From contig OX421963.1 of the NCBI GenBank assembly GCA_949128115.1, positions 91,893,602-91,957,601 of the forward strand: a DNA stretch of 64,000 nucleotides. The letters run 5' to 3'. The stretch's first letter is position 1. Each line of letters opens with the position of its first letter. Of this stretch, positions 43,654 to 54,323 are shown in pieces. The translations under genes and the position numbers were made by a program. The stretch comes from Anaspis maculata. Its lineage: Eukaryota; Arthropoda; Insecta; Coleoptera; Scraptiidae. The notes under the pieces are model-generated. The model had not been told where the DNA came from and made no database searches. It was given only the letters and a program-made list of their open reading frames with translations.

Positions 43654-46600
43654 GAATAGAATAGAATATGGATTTATTGCTTTTTCGATATATACAGCAT
43701 ATCATAAGCAATGTTGAGGTAAATAATCTTAAATAATCAATATACACACAAGGCATAGGTACATCTAAAAACATGAGAAAGACAATTGAAGTTAAGAGAG
43801 GGGCGAAAATAGGCTAAAAACTTAATAAACAAAAACACAAAGTAACACAGTAACTATTCAAGTACATCAAGCACAGCAGCAACAAGATCACAACCACACA
43901 TCACACTCATCCCATCATTCATTCATAATGAAGGACCTGAGTCTCATTGCATTCTGAATAAAATGGAACAGCTGTTTGGCGTCCGAGGCGCTCAAATCAG
44001 CTAAAAGCTCGCATAGGTCATCATTGAGCCTCAGCAATTGTGTCCTGAAGCAGCCGTACATAGGGCACTCAAAGAGAATGTGGCTGAGATTCTCGTATTC
44101 CAATGTGTTGCAAATCGTACAGATTTCAGTTAGATTGATTCTGTGAGTGGCGCGATTAGCGTACAGAAATAAGACATCCTTGTTACACGTTCGGATCTGG
44201 GCCAAGCATCTTTTAATGGACAAACTGGTGTTGGAAAATAAATAAGAATTGCTGTTATTGAAAAAATACGAGTTACTGTTCAACACAAATTTATAGTTTG
44301 GGCAATATGTGCTGAGCAAAACTCTATTCCCATCCTCCCGTTGCTGAGCAAGTGAGATCTCCTCAGTAATATTGATTACCTCTTCCACGTCGGTAACGTC
44401 CGTGATTAATTTGACGCTGTTGAACCTCTCGAGACTTGATTTTAGTTGGGAGAACCAATTATACCGCGGCTTGTTACTCATTGCTGAGTCCAATTCAATA
44501 AGTCTGTCTAGAGCTATTTTAGGTAAGCGGTGGTCACCAAGTTTAGAAAAACGCAGGTATAGATTCAAAGCTTTTTTGATTATCGTGCAACTTATCCTGG
44601 GGGTAGACAATTCCGTTCTTATTACATACGCAGGAGTAGATCGTTGTAAATACAAGATATTTTTTAGAAATTTATTTTGGGTAGCATCCGCGTTTTCCAA
44701 GTATCTTAGTCCCCAGACTTCGGCGGCATAGCAAAGGGTTGGTGCTACAGTGGAGTTATAAAGCTTGATTATGGCGTTTATGTCGCTCATTCCTGAGTCA
44801 TGTACTAACCTAATCATTGTACCTGCGCATATTCTTGATTTTTGTGCTCTGCTGTTGAATGCCTCGCTGAAGAGACCATTGTAGTGAAAAATAGTGCCGA
44901 GATAGCTATAGGAATTCACAACCTCCACCCGTGAACCACCATAATAGAATCCAACATCCCGTTTAACCGCGTAACTTTTTCTAAATATGACTATCTTGGT
45001 CTTATCAACATTAATCTCAAGACCGAGGGACGCACAAAACATTTCCAAGATCTTTATATTGTTCTGAAGGTTAACCGGGGAATCCGCGAACAGCACCAAG
45101 TCATCTGCGTATTGAAGCATTGTGATCATTGTTTTACCGTTCAGCGGTACCCCTCTTGCACCGTGTGACAAAAAAAATTCTTCAATATTACTGATAAACA
45201 GTGAGAACAGCAGAGGGCTCATCACATCACCCTGTAAAACTCCTTTGGTAATTTTGATACGTCCCGAGATGCCGCGACCATTCATGATCTGTAACTCTGC
45301 TTGTTCATAAAGTGATTTAATGATCCTAATTATTTTTCCGCTTATACCACATTCAAACAATCTACGCCACAATAGGTTGTGTTGGACCGAATCAAAAGCC
45401 TTCCGGAAGTCCACGAACAGTGCGTACATTTTTCGACCCTGCAAACGGATATTATTGTGTATGACGGTCTTCAGTACAAAAATGTTATCCAGGCAATCAC
45501 GGTCCTTTCTGAAGCCTGCCTGGCTTTCCGGCAGAATTCTTGCGCTTTCTGCATACAACGACATCCTAGAGTTCAACATTCGAGTGAAAATCTTCGTTAT
45601 GTGATTAATCAATGCAATACTTCGATAGTTATCTGGCACTGTAGAGTCTCCCTTTTTAAACATGTGACACATTCGAACTCCGGCCCACCCACCAGGTACC
45701 TGAGCATGATCCATTATTTTGTTGAACAATCCCTGGAGATATTCTAGCCAATCAGAGTTTAAGTGTCTGAAAAACTCATTAGTGATGGAGTCCAGTCCAG
45801 CTGCTTTTTTGTTTTTACTAGAAGTCAAAGCACGATGTATCTCCTGTTTGGTCACATATTTATCTAGGAAAGGGTGTTGAGCATCGTAGAATAGACTCAT
45901 TGATGGGGAGTATGTCAAACCCTGATGATAGAAGTTTCGATAGTAAGTTTCCCATTCCGACAGAGAAACATCATCCGCGCCGCTAGGCCTCACCTTGAAC
46001 CTATTCACCGTTTTCCAGAAGCTATCCGGGCTGTCTATATTTTTTAATTTCATTTTTATCTCTGACCAATAGGCTTTTCTTTTTTCATTTTTTTTCTTTT
46101 TGAATTCAAGCTTTATTTTATGGTACCCCTCTAGATTCACTTTATTAAAACCATCCCTTTTGCATAGTTTAAATGTGGATTTCAGAGTCCGTTTCAAGTC
46201 ACGGCATTCACTGTCGAACCAGGGTTTATGCTTTAGGTATCTTTGGGTTCTCCCCGTTCTACGACATTTCATCCCCAAGAAGGCGGACACCTCATCTATC
46301 GCCTTGAGTAAATTGTCGGAGATTTCCTGCAGAGCATGTTCAGCCATATTCAAATGCAACCTATACGATCTAGACAAAACACTAGCATACGATGCTTGGA
46401 GATCGTCACGCCACACAAAAACGTCCCCCGCAATGTTTCGGGTCTGAGCAGACTCCGTATTTACTTTTTCGCGATGACACGTCAAGCTTACCGAACACGG
46501 CAAGTGATCCGAACATACCGTAAAATCCTCCACCACAAAATCAACCACCCTCTCTGCCGACGCTGAGTTTACCCACACCAAGTCAACCACACTCCCCCCG

Positions 46601-47064
46601 ACGCTACCCATGCACGTCAGTTGACCAGGACTATCGGAACGCGACCGGCCGTTCAAAACAAAGTACCCCAGGTCCTCCATCATTTCAACTAGCATAGTAC
46701 CTCTGAGACTACAAACCTTGTCAACAGATGATCTTTCGACGCTCAAGTTGTCTGTCACGAATCGAAAGTTCTCCGTATCATTATCATTGCGGAAGCTATT
46801 CAAATCGCCAATTCTGCCGTTGAAATCCCCGCCCAGAATTATACAGTCATCAGGGAATGCAATTGTAATGTCCCGGATAGAGTCTTCTGTGCTTTCTATA
46901 CAATATTTTGTGTCTAAATCCGGCCTAAGATAAAATGAGCCTATTATAAAATAACGCCCATAAACTCTCAATCTTATCATCAGCCAAAACGAACAATCAT
47001 CAACAACAACAACCTCATCCACGCTGCACAGTTTTTTTGATATCAAAATCAGAATCCCTCCCTC
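43654..47064 (-). mobile_element. Non-LTR retrotransposon, 5'-truncated, inserted in the satellite
   Basis: A minus-strand element of 3411 bp between perfect 16-bp target duplications. Its 3' end is a (TTCTA)n tail (43654-43668 on the plus strand reads GAATAGAATAGAATA), preceded by a 3' UTR of about 250 bp. The 5' end stops inside the endonuclease region, so it is truncated. The target is the GTTTTATGACGCTTTA motif of the 145-bp unit. Confidence 0.9.
43915..47064 (-). CDS. LINE ORF2: partial AP-endonuclease plus reverse transcriptase
   Basis: The frame is open from the element's 5' edge (GAG at 47064-47062, reading EGGILILISKKL) to a stop at 43915, about 1049 codons. The apparent start inside it is not genuine, because the true N-terminus was lost by truncation. 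Endonuclease signatures: GGDFNGRIGD (about 75-84) and SDHLPCSV (about 184-191), the latter carrying the catalytic Asp-His pair. RT signatures: MFKKGD...NYRSIALI, FVDFRKAFDSV (about 549-559), GVLQGDVMSPLL (about 606-617) and YADDLVLF (about 651-658). Near the C-terminus CTICNTLEYENLSHILFEC is a C-x2-C-x9-H-x4-C zinc knuckle. No RNase H domain seen. No internal stops, so the copy is young. Clade not assigned. Confidence 0.9.
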   Translation of the reverse strand, partial: EGGILILISKKLCSVDEVVVVDDCSFWLMIRLRVYGRYFIIGSFYLRPDLDTKYCIESTEDSIRDITIAFPDDCIILGGDFNGRIGDLNSFRNDNDTENFRFVTDNLSVERSSVDKVCSLRGTMLVEMMEDLGYFVLNGRSRSDSPGQLTCMGSVGGSVVDLVWVNSASAERVVDFVVEDFTVCSDHLPCSVSLTCHREKVNTESAQTRNIAGDVFVWRDDLQASYASVLSRSYRLHLNMAEHALQEISDNLLKAIDEVSAFLGMKCRRTGRTQRYLKHKPWFDSECRDLKRTLKSTFKLCKRDGFNKVNLEGYHKIKLEFKKKKNEKRKAYWSEIKMKLKNIDSPDSFWKTVNRFKVRPSGADDVSLSEWETYYRNFYHQGLTYSPSMSLFYDAQHPFLDKYVTKQEIHRALTSSKNKKAAGLDSITNEFFRHLNSDWLEYLQGLFNKIMDHAQVPGGWAGVRMCHMFKKGDSTVPDNYRSIALINHITKIFTRMLNSRMSLYAESARILPESQAGFRKDRDCLDNIFVLKTVIHNNIRLQGRKMYALFVDFRKAFDSVQHNLLWRRLFECGISGKIIRIIKSLYEQAELQIMNGRGISGRIKITKGVLQGDVMSPLLFSLFISNIEEFFLSHGARGVPLNGKTMITMLQYADDLVLFADSPVNLQNNIKILEMFCASLGLEINVDKTKIVIFRKSYAVKRDVGFYYGGSRVEVVNSYSYLGTIFHYNGLFSEAFNSRAQKSRICAGTMIRLVHDSGMSDINAIIKLYNSTVAPTLCYAAEVWGLRYLENADATQNKFLKNILYLQRSTPAYVIRTELSTPRISCTIIKKALNLYLRFSKLGDHRLPKIALDRLIELDSAMSNKPRYNWFSQLKSSLERFNSVKLITDVTDVEEVINITEEISLAQQREDGNRVLLSTYCPNYKFVLNSNSYFFNNSNSYLFSNTSLSIKRCLAQIRTCNKDVLFLYANRATHRINLTEICTICNTLEYENLSHILFECPMYGCFRTQLLRLNDDLCELLADLSASDAKQLFHFIQNAMRLRSFIMNE

Positions 47065-47080
47065 GTTTTATGACGCTTTA
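47065..47080 (+). repeat. Right target-site duplication of the LINE (16 bp)
   Basis: GTTTTATGACGCTTTA, matching 43638-43653. Confidence 0.85.
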
Positions 47081-48750
47081 TTTCTAGCTTCTCCCCGCCC
47101 AATACCCCTATTTTGCTCCCCGATGCCGTTGGTGTCTTTTGGTAGCGTATTGCCACTAAAGTTCTAGTGCTTTTCCTACGATTATTCGCGATTCTTCGCC
47201 CTGTTCTTTGATTAATGACGCTTTATTTTTAGCTTCTCTCCTTCCAACCCCCCTATTTTGCTCCCCGATGCCGTTGGTGTCTTTGGGTACCGTATTGCCA
47301 CAAAAGTTTTGGTGCTCTTCTTACAATTATTAGCAATTCTTTGCCTTGTTTCTTGTTTTATGACGCTTCATTTCCAGCTTTTCTCCGCCCAACACCCCTA
47401 TTTTGCTCCCCGATGCCGTTGTTGTCTTTTGGTAGCGTATTGCCACAAAAGTTTTGGTGCTTTTCTTACAATTATTAGCAATTCTTTGCTTTGTTTCTTG
47501 TTTTATGACGCTTCATTTCCAGCTTTTCTCCGCCCAACACCCCTATTTTGCTCCCCGATGCCGTTGGTGTCAAAAGTTGGTCCCGTTGGTGTCTTCTAGT
47601 AGCCTATTGTCACAAAGATTTTAGTGCTTTTCTTTCGATTATTCGCGATTCTTCGTCCTGTTCCTTGTTTTATGACGCTTTAATTTCAGCTTCTCCCCGC
47701 CCAACACCCTTATTTTGCTCCCCGGTTCCGTTGGTGTCTTTTGGTAGCGTATTGCCACAAACGTTTTAGTGCTTTTCTTCCGATTCTTTCGCGATTCTTT
47801 GCCCTGTTCTTTGTTTTATGACGCTTTAATTTTAGCTTCTTCCCGCCCAACACCCCTATTTTGCTCCCCGATGCCGTTGGTGTCTTTTGGTAGCGCATCG
47901 CCACAACAAAAGTTTTGGTGCTCTTCTTAGAATTATTAGCAATTCTTTGCCCTGTTCCTTGTCTTATGACGCTTCATTTCCAGCTTTTCTTCGCCCAAAA
48001 CCCCTATTTTGCTCCCCGGTCCTGTTGGCGTCTTTTAGTAGCGTATTGCCACTTGAGTTTTAATGTTTTTCTTTCGATTATTCGCGATTCTTCGCCCTGT
48101 TCTTTGTTTTATGACGCTTCAATTTTAGCTTCTCCCTGCTCAACACCCCTATTTTGCTCCCCGATGCCGTTGGTGTCTTTTGGTAGCGCATCGCCATAAC
48201 AAAAGTTTTGGTGCTCTTCTTAGAATTATTAGCAATTCTTTGCCCTGTTCCTTGTTTCATGACGCTTCATTTACAGCTTTTTTCCGCCCACCACACCTAT
48301 TTTGTTCCCCGGTCCCGTTGGTGTCTTTTGGTGGCGTATTTCCACAAAAGTTTTAGTGCTTTTCTTGAGATTATTCGCGATTCCTCGCCCTGTTCTTTGT
48401 TTAATGACGCTTTAATTTTAGCTTCTCTCCGCTCAACACCCCTATTTTGCTCCCCGATGCCGTTGGTGTCTTTTGGTAGCGTATTGCCACAAAAGTTTTG
48501 GTGCTCACAATTATTAGCAATTCTTTGCCCTGTTTCTTGTTTAATGACGCTTCATTTACAGCTTTTCTCCGCCCAACACCCCTATTTTGTTCCCCGGTCC
48601 CGTTGGTGTCCTTTGGTGGCGTATTCCCACAAGAGTTTTAGTGCTTTTCTTTCGATTATTCGCGATTCTTCGCCCTGTTCTTTGTTTTATCACGCTTTAT
48701 TTTTAGCTTCTCCGTGCCTAGCACCCCCTTCTTATTTTGCTCCCAGGTCC
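47081..48750 (+). repeat. 145-bp satellite array, right block
   Basis: Continuation of 41776-43637 beyond the LINE, another 11-12 copies in the same orientation. Copies alternate between GATGCCGTTGGTGTC and GGTCCCGTTGGTGTC variants. One deletion/duplication joint lies at about 47570-47590 (GTTGGTGTCAAAAGTTGG). The array decays at 48715-48770. Confidence 0.9.
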
Positions 48751-49125
48751 CGTTTGTAGTCCATTCTCACTTTTGGAATTATAAAAAAGTACTGAGGTCG
48801 AGCAAATATGAAAAATGCCGTCGCGTCGTAGGAAAATCAGGTTATGAAAAATTACTAAAGGTAGAAAAAAGTTATTTGAAGGTTAGGTATGACGGAGAAG
48901 GGAGGCCGTAGAAAAATCGGAAAATGGGGTCAAAAATTAAGGAACTGGTCGCGAAAAGGTAAATTTTGTCACGAGTTGCAAGACTCGCGTGCATTCGAGA
49001 GCACACACGGTCCATCTAGACCGTTCGAACACAGTGTTACGGGTTGCAAAGCTCTAGTGCATTCGAAAACATACGCGTAGGCTTTGGACCATTTGATTAA
49101 ATGGAAGAACCCAATTACCGGGTAG
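48751..49125. other. Unannotated interval with a short internal duplication
   Basis: Two related blocks of about 50 bp (GAGTTGCAAGACTCGCGTGC at 48972 and GGGTTGCAAAGCTCTAGTGC at 49042) follow each other. Otherwise nothing recognised. Confidence 0.4.
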
Positions 49126-49142
49126 AACACATCTGCCCAATT
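49126..49142 (+). repeat. Left target-site duplication of the SINE (17 bp)
   Basis: AACACATCTGCCCAATT, identical to 49481-49497. Confidence 0.85.
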
Positions 49143-49480
49143 AGAGGAGCTTGTGGTGTGGTAGTTAGCGCGTTCGACTAACACTCCAGAGGTCGCGGGT
49201 TCGATCTCCGCCGGGAACAGATTTTCGCCTCGAAAACAAGCTTATTGGTTTAGTTGGAATGCTTGCTAAATGCAGGACGCGCCGTGTGTCGCATAGCACG
49301 TAAAATACGAACGATGGTGCCGACCCCGTGCGATGTTGGTGGTCGTTAAAAATCCCTACCCTGTGTTGGAACACACAGGGGTTCGGCAAAGTTTCAAGTA
49401 TAGTGGAGGAAAGCATTTACCGGTGAGGCCTCGTTGCGGAAATAGGCCAACGTTAAATAAACGAATAATAATAAATAATA
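49143..49480 (+). mobile_element. tRNA-derived SINE, apparently full length (338 bp)
   Basis: Bounded by perfect 17-bp direct repeats. The head carries Pol III-type promoter boxes: GTGGTGTGGTAGTTAGCGCG (A box region, about 49152-49171) and GGGTTCGATCTCC (B box, about 49197-49209). A non-tRNA body follows, then a 3' part GGCCTCGTTGCGGAAATAGG that recurs at 26541 and 32918. It ends in an A-rich tail (AATAATAATAAATAATAA). The recurrent 3' part probably comes from a partner LINE that supplies the RT; that is inference. Confidence 0.85.
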
Positions 49481-49497
49481 AACACATCTGCCCAATT
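49481..49497 (+). repeat. Right target-site duplication of the SINE (17 bp)
   Basis: AACACATCTGCCCAATT. Confidence 0.85.
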
Positions 49498-50819
49498 GGC
49501 GGAGGCGCCGCTTTCGGAACATGCCGGTAATAGGTGTTGGACTGTTCGAGAACTGCCGCCAAGCCACATGCCGCGATCAATGTGGAATTCGGAGGTGATC
49601 AAAAAATGAGGAATGAGGTCGTCAGGAGGTAGAAAAACTAAGGCCGTAAGGTTATTTCCAGGCTCTTTTTTTGGGGATCTTCTCTACTAAAAACTTGTCC
49701 AAATCGTCCATTTCCTCTAAAAAGGTCTCCCGTTCCTTTTTCTCAAGAAGTATTTTTCCAGTCATGATTAGAGCCTTGAAGAAGCCCTCCCCGTAGCTTG
49801 CCTTATTCTTTCCAGATCTTTTTGCCTCTACTGAAGATCCTCTGGAAGCTTTTTTCTCTCCACCAAAATGTATTTGAAATGTATTTTGGCTATGTGAACA
49901 CTCTGTATCTTGGAGTAATACAATGCATGATACTGCACAGTGCACATAGCAGCTCGTTTGTTGATTATTAATCATCACATCGCCATGTTGTTGATGTTGT
50001 TCGTGGGGGGGACGGCGGCTTTGCTTTCGTGTCGTATTGTTGTCAGATTGAAGATAAACAGTCGAAACCTCCGCCAGAATCTGCTTTAATCAAAGACTTG
50101 TTGGTTTATCATTAGCATCGCAATTTGACTAAATAATGCCTGTGATGTTCAATATACGACAACGCAAAATTTTAGTAAAATTCAATATGCAACCTATGCA
50201 TCATTTCCGAAGCTCGCAGTTTTCTAGCGCATTTTGTAATTTTTTTTATCCGTCTAATTCGCAAAAAATACTCCAGTTAAACTTTCCGACGCTCTAATCA
50301 TTAGATCATTCAAGTTAAAACTCTTCAGAACAACGCCGGCGCTTGGTTGGAGACATCTCTTCAGCAAAATGTTTTGCGTTATGCAACCAACAATACATCA
50401 ATGCCCAGAGGGTTGCGTCCTTGGTCAGCCAACATGGTTTTAATCTTTTTCATCGTCTTAGTTTTATATAGCACGCCCGTCTATTATATTGTGTGAATGA
50501 GGGTGGACTGCTGGAAAAAGTGAAGGGCAAAAATGTTGTAATCTCTGGAATTCAACAGCAACAAATGAATATCGCAACAACTCATCGTGAAAATGACGGG
50601 ATTTGAAAGCGCTTATCAAGAGAGGAAATGAACGGATAAGTCAGAGGCAAACTTTCTTCGTCCTGTGTGGAATTATCCCCGTCGTCCTGCTACATCAGGA
50701 TCCTTTAATCCTTGTAATTATTTCAGTAGAAAGCAGCGTCAACTTTTATTCTTCTCTCTCTCTCTCTCTTCCTATTCTCCTTCTATATGCTGATCTCCCA
50801 TTCGCTTCATCCTTTTATA

Positions 50820-50850
<31 letters not shown>

Positions 50851-51297
50851 CTTCTTTAGCTTTGTGCCTTGTGATTATATTTCATGCGCTTCGTCCTCCT
50901 ATTTTCATGATAAAGTTTGCTTAATTGAAGTTTTGGAATTCGTCTTTTTATCGCAACTAACTTTAAAATATGGCAATTATGATGATCACGTGGATTCTTA
51001 AGGGCGATATGCGTGATCTTTAATTAAACTTTTCGTTGATTTGCTTTGCTAAAAAGTATTCAGTCACAGATACCTATTTTACTTTCCCATCCCCCACACC
51101 AACAGGGAAAGTATTGTAACCGTGCAGAAAAAAGTTTCCGAGATTTTGCCGGATAGGTATATCCATTTGAGGTCCCCCAAGACAGTTGATACCATTTCCA
51201 GAGTAATGTCTGTCTGTCTGTGTTCCGAGACATAATATTGATAATGATTTGATCACGTAGATTGACGTATTGATGATTATTTTTAATTTTTTTCCAG
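49498..51297. other. Region upstream of the BTB-tail exon; (TC)n tracts, one doubtful frame
   Basis: (TC)n microsatellites lie at about 50751-50769 and 50820-50850. The minus-strand frame 49652-49978 (108 codons; GGEKKASRG, then KALIMTGKILLEKKERETF, then DLDKFLVEK) is Lys/Glu-rich and not recognised; it could be a fragment of a transposon or retrogene. No BTB-coding exon is visible here. The T-rich run and CCAG ending at 51297 is the acceptor of the next exon. Confidence 0.4.
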
Positions 51298-51789
51298 TCT
51301 CTGTTACGGACGGCGGATCAGCTGAAAATCAAAGGACTGTGCGAGCCATCCGACGAAAAAGAGAACACCACTCCGCAGCTGTTCGCCAAGAACCTGAGCA
51401 ACAAGTTACGTAACAAATCGTCCCTGTCGCCCGGGCACCATCAGATATTCAGCAAAATCATACAAAACCAAGACAATAACGGTGCCACTTCTCCGACGAC
51501 CAGAAGGACCAGGCAGCACCATCACAAGTACAAGAAACGTCAGCTGTTGGAGGAGAGCAACGGCGAAGAAGAAGGCGATAAAGAGGACGGAGAAATTGAA
51601 GGAAGGGCATCGGGAGGAGTAGGAAGGGGGAGTCCATTGGAGAACTGTTCGTCGGACGAAGAAAATGATATGCCAGTGGTAGTAGCGGGCTCAAATGATC
51701 ACAAGAGGAAGAGGGTGGAACAACATCATCATCAGCTGGAGCAATTAAAGCCACTCAACATGAGCAATCATGGAACTATGACGGGACAG
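51298..51789 (+). CDS. psq: pipsqueak exon A: end of BTB domain and acidic/basic linker
   Basis: Psq is a nuclear transcription factor that binds GAGA-type DNA and acts in chromatin silencing and development (known for Drosophila). This exon begins after TTTTTTTCCAG and opens with SLLRTADQLKIKGLCE, the last helix of an insect BTB/POZ domain, so a preceding exon encodes the rest of the dimerisation domain. It ends at MTGQ before donor GTATAT. Length 492 nt, 164 codons, phase 0 at both ends. The remainder is linker: a basic TTRRTRQHHHKYKKRQ stretch (about residues 66-82), an acidic EESNGEEEGDKEDGEIEG block, and KRKRVEQHHHQLEQ, a possible nuclear-localisation signal. GC content and codon use differ clearly from the AT-rich flanks. 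The BTB start was not found in the window. Confidence 0.85.
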
Positions 51790-54323
51790 GTATATTACTG
51801 TTACATTCTGCACACGTGTAACTAAAGTGCGCCATGCCTCTCTGTAATATTCATTTGTACCTCTCTCAGGTAATTTAATTTAGTTATCATCAAACTAACA
51901 CTCAGGTACTCGTACGGGAGCTTTTCATGTGCCGCTTACGTTCGTGTTATCACCTACCTGTTGTTGGGCTGTTCCGAAACGTGGCTTCATTATTAAATAA
52001 TTCAAGCTTGTTCTAAAGCAGAAGAACTTGAAATCTAGAACAGATCGATTTGAAAAATATGAAATGGCTTTTTGGGGGTTTGTAAGAATCTTGATAGAAC
52101 CTATTGTTGTACCTATTTCCAGGAAGCTGGGAGGAGCATAAGTGAAGCTTGCTTCAGGCAGATGGATCTGGAAGAGATGAAAAAATTTTGAGGAGGGAAT
52201 GCGATTTGTACGAGTCCCAAGGGAAATTTAGATTGAATTCAGAGGAGTTCCAAGAAGGTAGATCTAGGATACCTGAGCTTTCTGGAAAGTTCAAAACAGC
52301 AAAAATGAAGCTTGAACCTAGAGCCTAGAGCCTTGGGGGGTTTGGGAGGAGCAAAGAGCTCCAAGAAGATAGATCTAGGAGACATGAGCTTTCCGGGGAG
52401 CTCAAAACAGCTAAAATAAATCTTGAATCAGATATACGAGATAACTTTCTAAAAAGTTGAAGGAGCTCAAGATAAATCTCGATCAAATCGAAAGCAGCTC
52501 TAGGAGAATTGATTCAGGGTAAATGAGCTTTAAGGGGTTTCAGGAGGAGCAAACAGCTCCAAGAAGATAGATCTAGGAGTCATGAGCTTTCCGGAAACTT
52601 TAAAACATCAAAAATAGATCTTGAACCAGATATAGACGAGATAACTTTCTGAAAAGTTGGAAGGAGCTCAAGATAAATCTCGATCAAATTGAGAGCAGCT
52701 CTAGGAGAATTGATTCAGGGTATATAAGCTTTTAGGGGTTTCAGAAGGAGCAAAGAGCTCCAAGAAGATAGATCTAGGAGACATGAGCTTTCCGGAAACT
52801 TTAAAACATCAAAAATAGATCTTAAACCAGATATAGTCGAGACAACTTTCTGAAAAGTTGAAGGAGCTCAAGATAAATCTCGATCAAATTGAGAGCAGCT
52901 CTAGGAGAATTGATTCAGGGGAGATTATCTTTTAGGGGGTTTAGGAGGAGCAAAGAGCTCCAAGAAGATAGATCTAGGAGACATGAGCTTTCCGGAAACT
53001 TTAAAACATCAAAAATAGATCTTGAACCAGATATAGACGAGATATTTTTCTGAAAAGTTTACGGAGCTCAAGATAAATCTCGATCAAATTGAGAGCAGCT
53101 CTAGGAGAATTGATTCAGGGGAGATTATCTTTTAGGGGGTTTAGGAGGAGCTAAGAGCTCCAAGAAGATAGATCTAGGAGACATGAGCTTTCCGGAAACT
53201 TTAAAACATCAAAAATAGATCTTAAACCAGATATAGACGAGATAACTTTCTGGATAGTTGAAGGAGCTCAAGATCAATCTCGATCAAATTGAGAGCAGCT
53301 CTAGGAGAATTGATTCAGGGGAGATAAGCTTTTAGGGGGTTTAGGAGGAGCAAAGAGCTCCAAGAAGATAGATCCAGGAGACATGAGCTTTCCAGAGAGT
53401 TCAAAACAGCAAAAATAAATCTTAAACCAGTTGAATATAGCCGAGATAACTTTCTGAAAAGTTGTAGGAGCTCAAGATAAATCTAGTTCAAATCTAGAGC
53501 AGCTCTAGCGGAGATGAGCTCTTAGGGGGTTTAGGAGGCGCGAAGAGCACCAAGAAGATAGATCTAGGAGACATGAGCTTTCCAGAGAGTTCAAAACAGC
53601 AAAAATAAATCTTAAACCAGTTGAATATAGCAGATATAACTTTCTGAAAAGTTGTAGGAGCTCAAGATAAATCTAGTTCAAATTTAGAGCAGCTCTAGGA
53701 TTGATTCAGAGGAGATAAGCTCTTAGGGGGTTTAGGAGGAGGAAAGAGCCTCAAGACGATAGATCCAGGAGACATGAGCTTTCTGGGGAGTTTGAAACAG
53801 AAAATATGAGGCTTGAATCAGATGATTATATAAGAGGTAGCTTTCTCAAGAGTTGTAGAAGCTCAAGATAAATCTTGATCAAATTCAGATCAGTTCTAGG
53901 AGGATAGATCCAGAAATAAGCTCTCAGGGGAGTTTAGGAGGAGCAAAAATAAAGCTTTAAGCAGGTGGACTTGAAAGAGATGAAAAAGCTTTTTTTTTGG
54001 GGGGGGGGGAGGTACGAGTTAAGGACAAATGTAGATAGGAGCTATAAGAAGATAGAGCTAGAGGACTTGGGCTTTCCGGGGAGTTCAAGAGGATGAGCTT
54101 CAACTCCACCATTGCGATTTGTAGCAACTGGATTTGTCTCCTTTTGCTTTATCATTATCACTATTTCACAGTCCAAGCCCGAATAAGTCAATTTTTCACT
54201 TGTACAAAACAAATAATCTTCCAGTTGATTAGTTTTAGGCAATTAACAACGCCTCCATCTCTGCTGAACCCACTAACCACGTTCTGTTTTTGTTTTGCTT
54301 CTTCCCCCCCAACTCACACGCAG
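51790..54323 (+). other. psq intron holding a 200-bp minisatellite
   Basis: 2534 bp, GTATAT...CACGCAG. Nearly all of 52090-53990 is the minisatellite annotated separately. The donor and acceptor fit the in-phase join between the flanking exons. Confidence 0.75.
52090..53990 (+). repeat. 200-bp tandem repeat (about 9 copies) in the psq intron
   Basis: The landmark GATAGATCTAGGAG (GATAGATCCAGGAG in some copies) occurs at 52368, 52566, 52767, 52967, 53167, 53367, 53557 and 53758, so the spacing is 198-201 bp with one 190-bp unit. Other fixed strings are GACATGAGCTTTCCGGAAAC and GCAGCTCTAGGAGAATTGAT. Central copies are almost identical and edge copies more diverged, as expected from unequal exchange. 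A T/G run (about 53990-54010) ends the block. Confidence 0.9.

Noticed and set aside
49143..49215. Functional tRNA gene
   Set aside because: A and B boxes are present but no proper acceptor stem or anticodon arm was found. The unit continues into a SINE body with target duplications.
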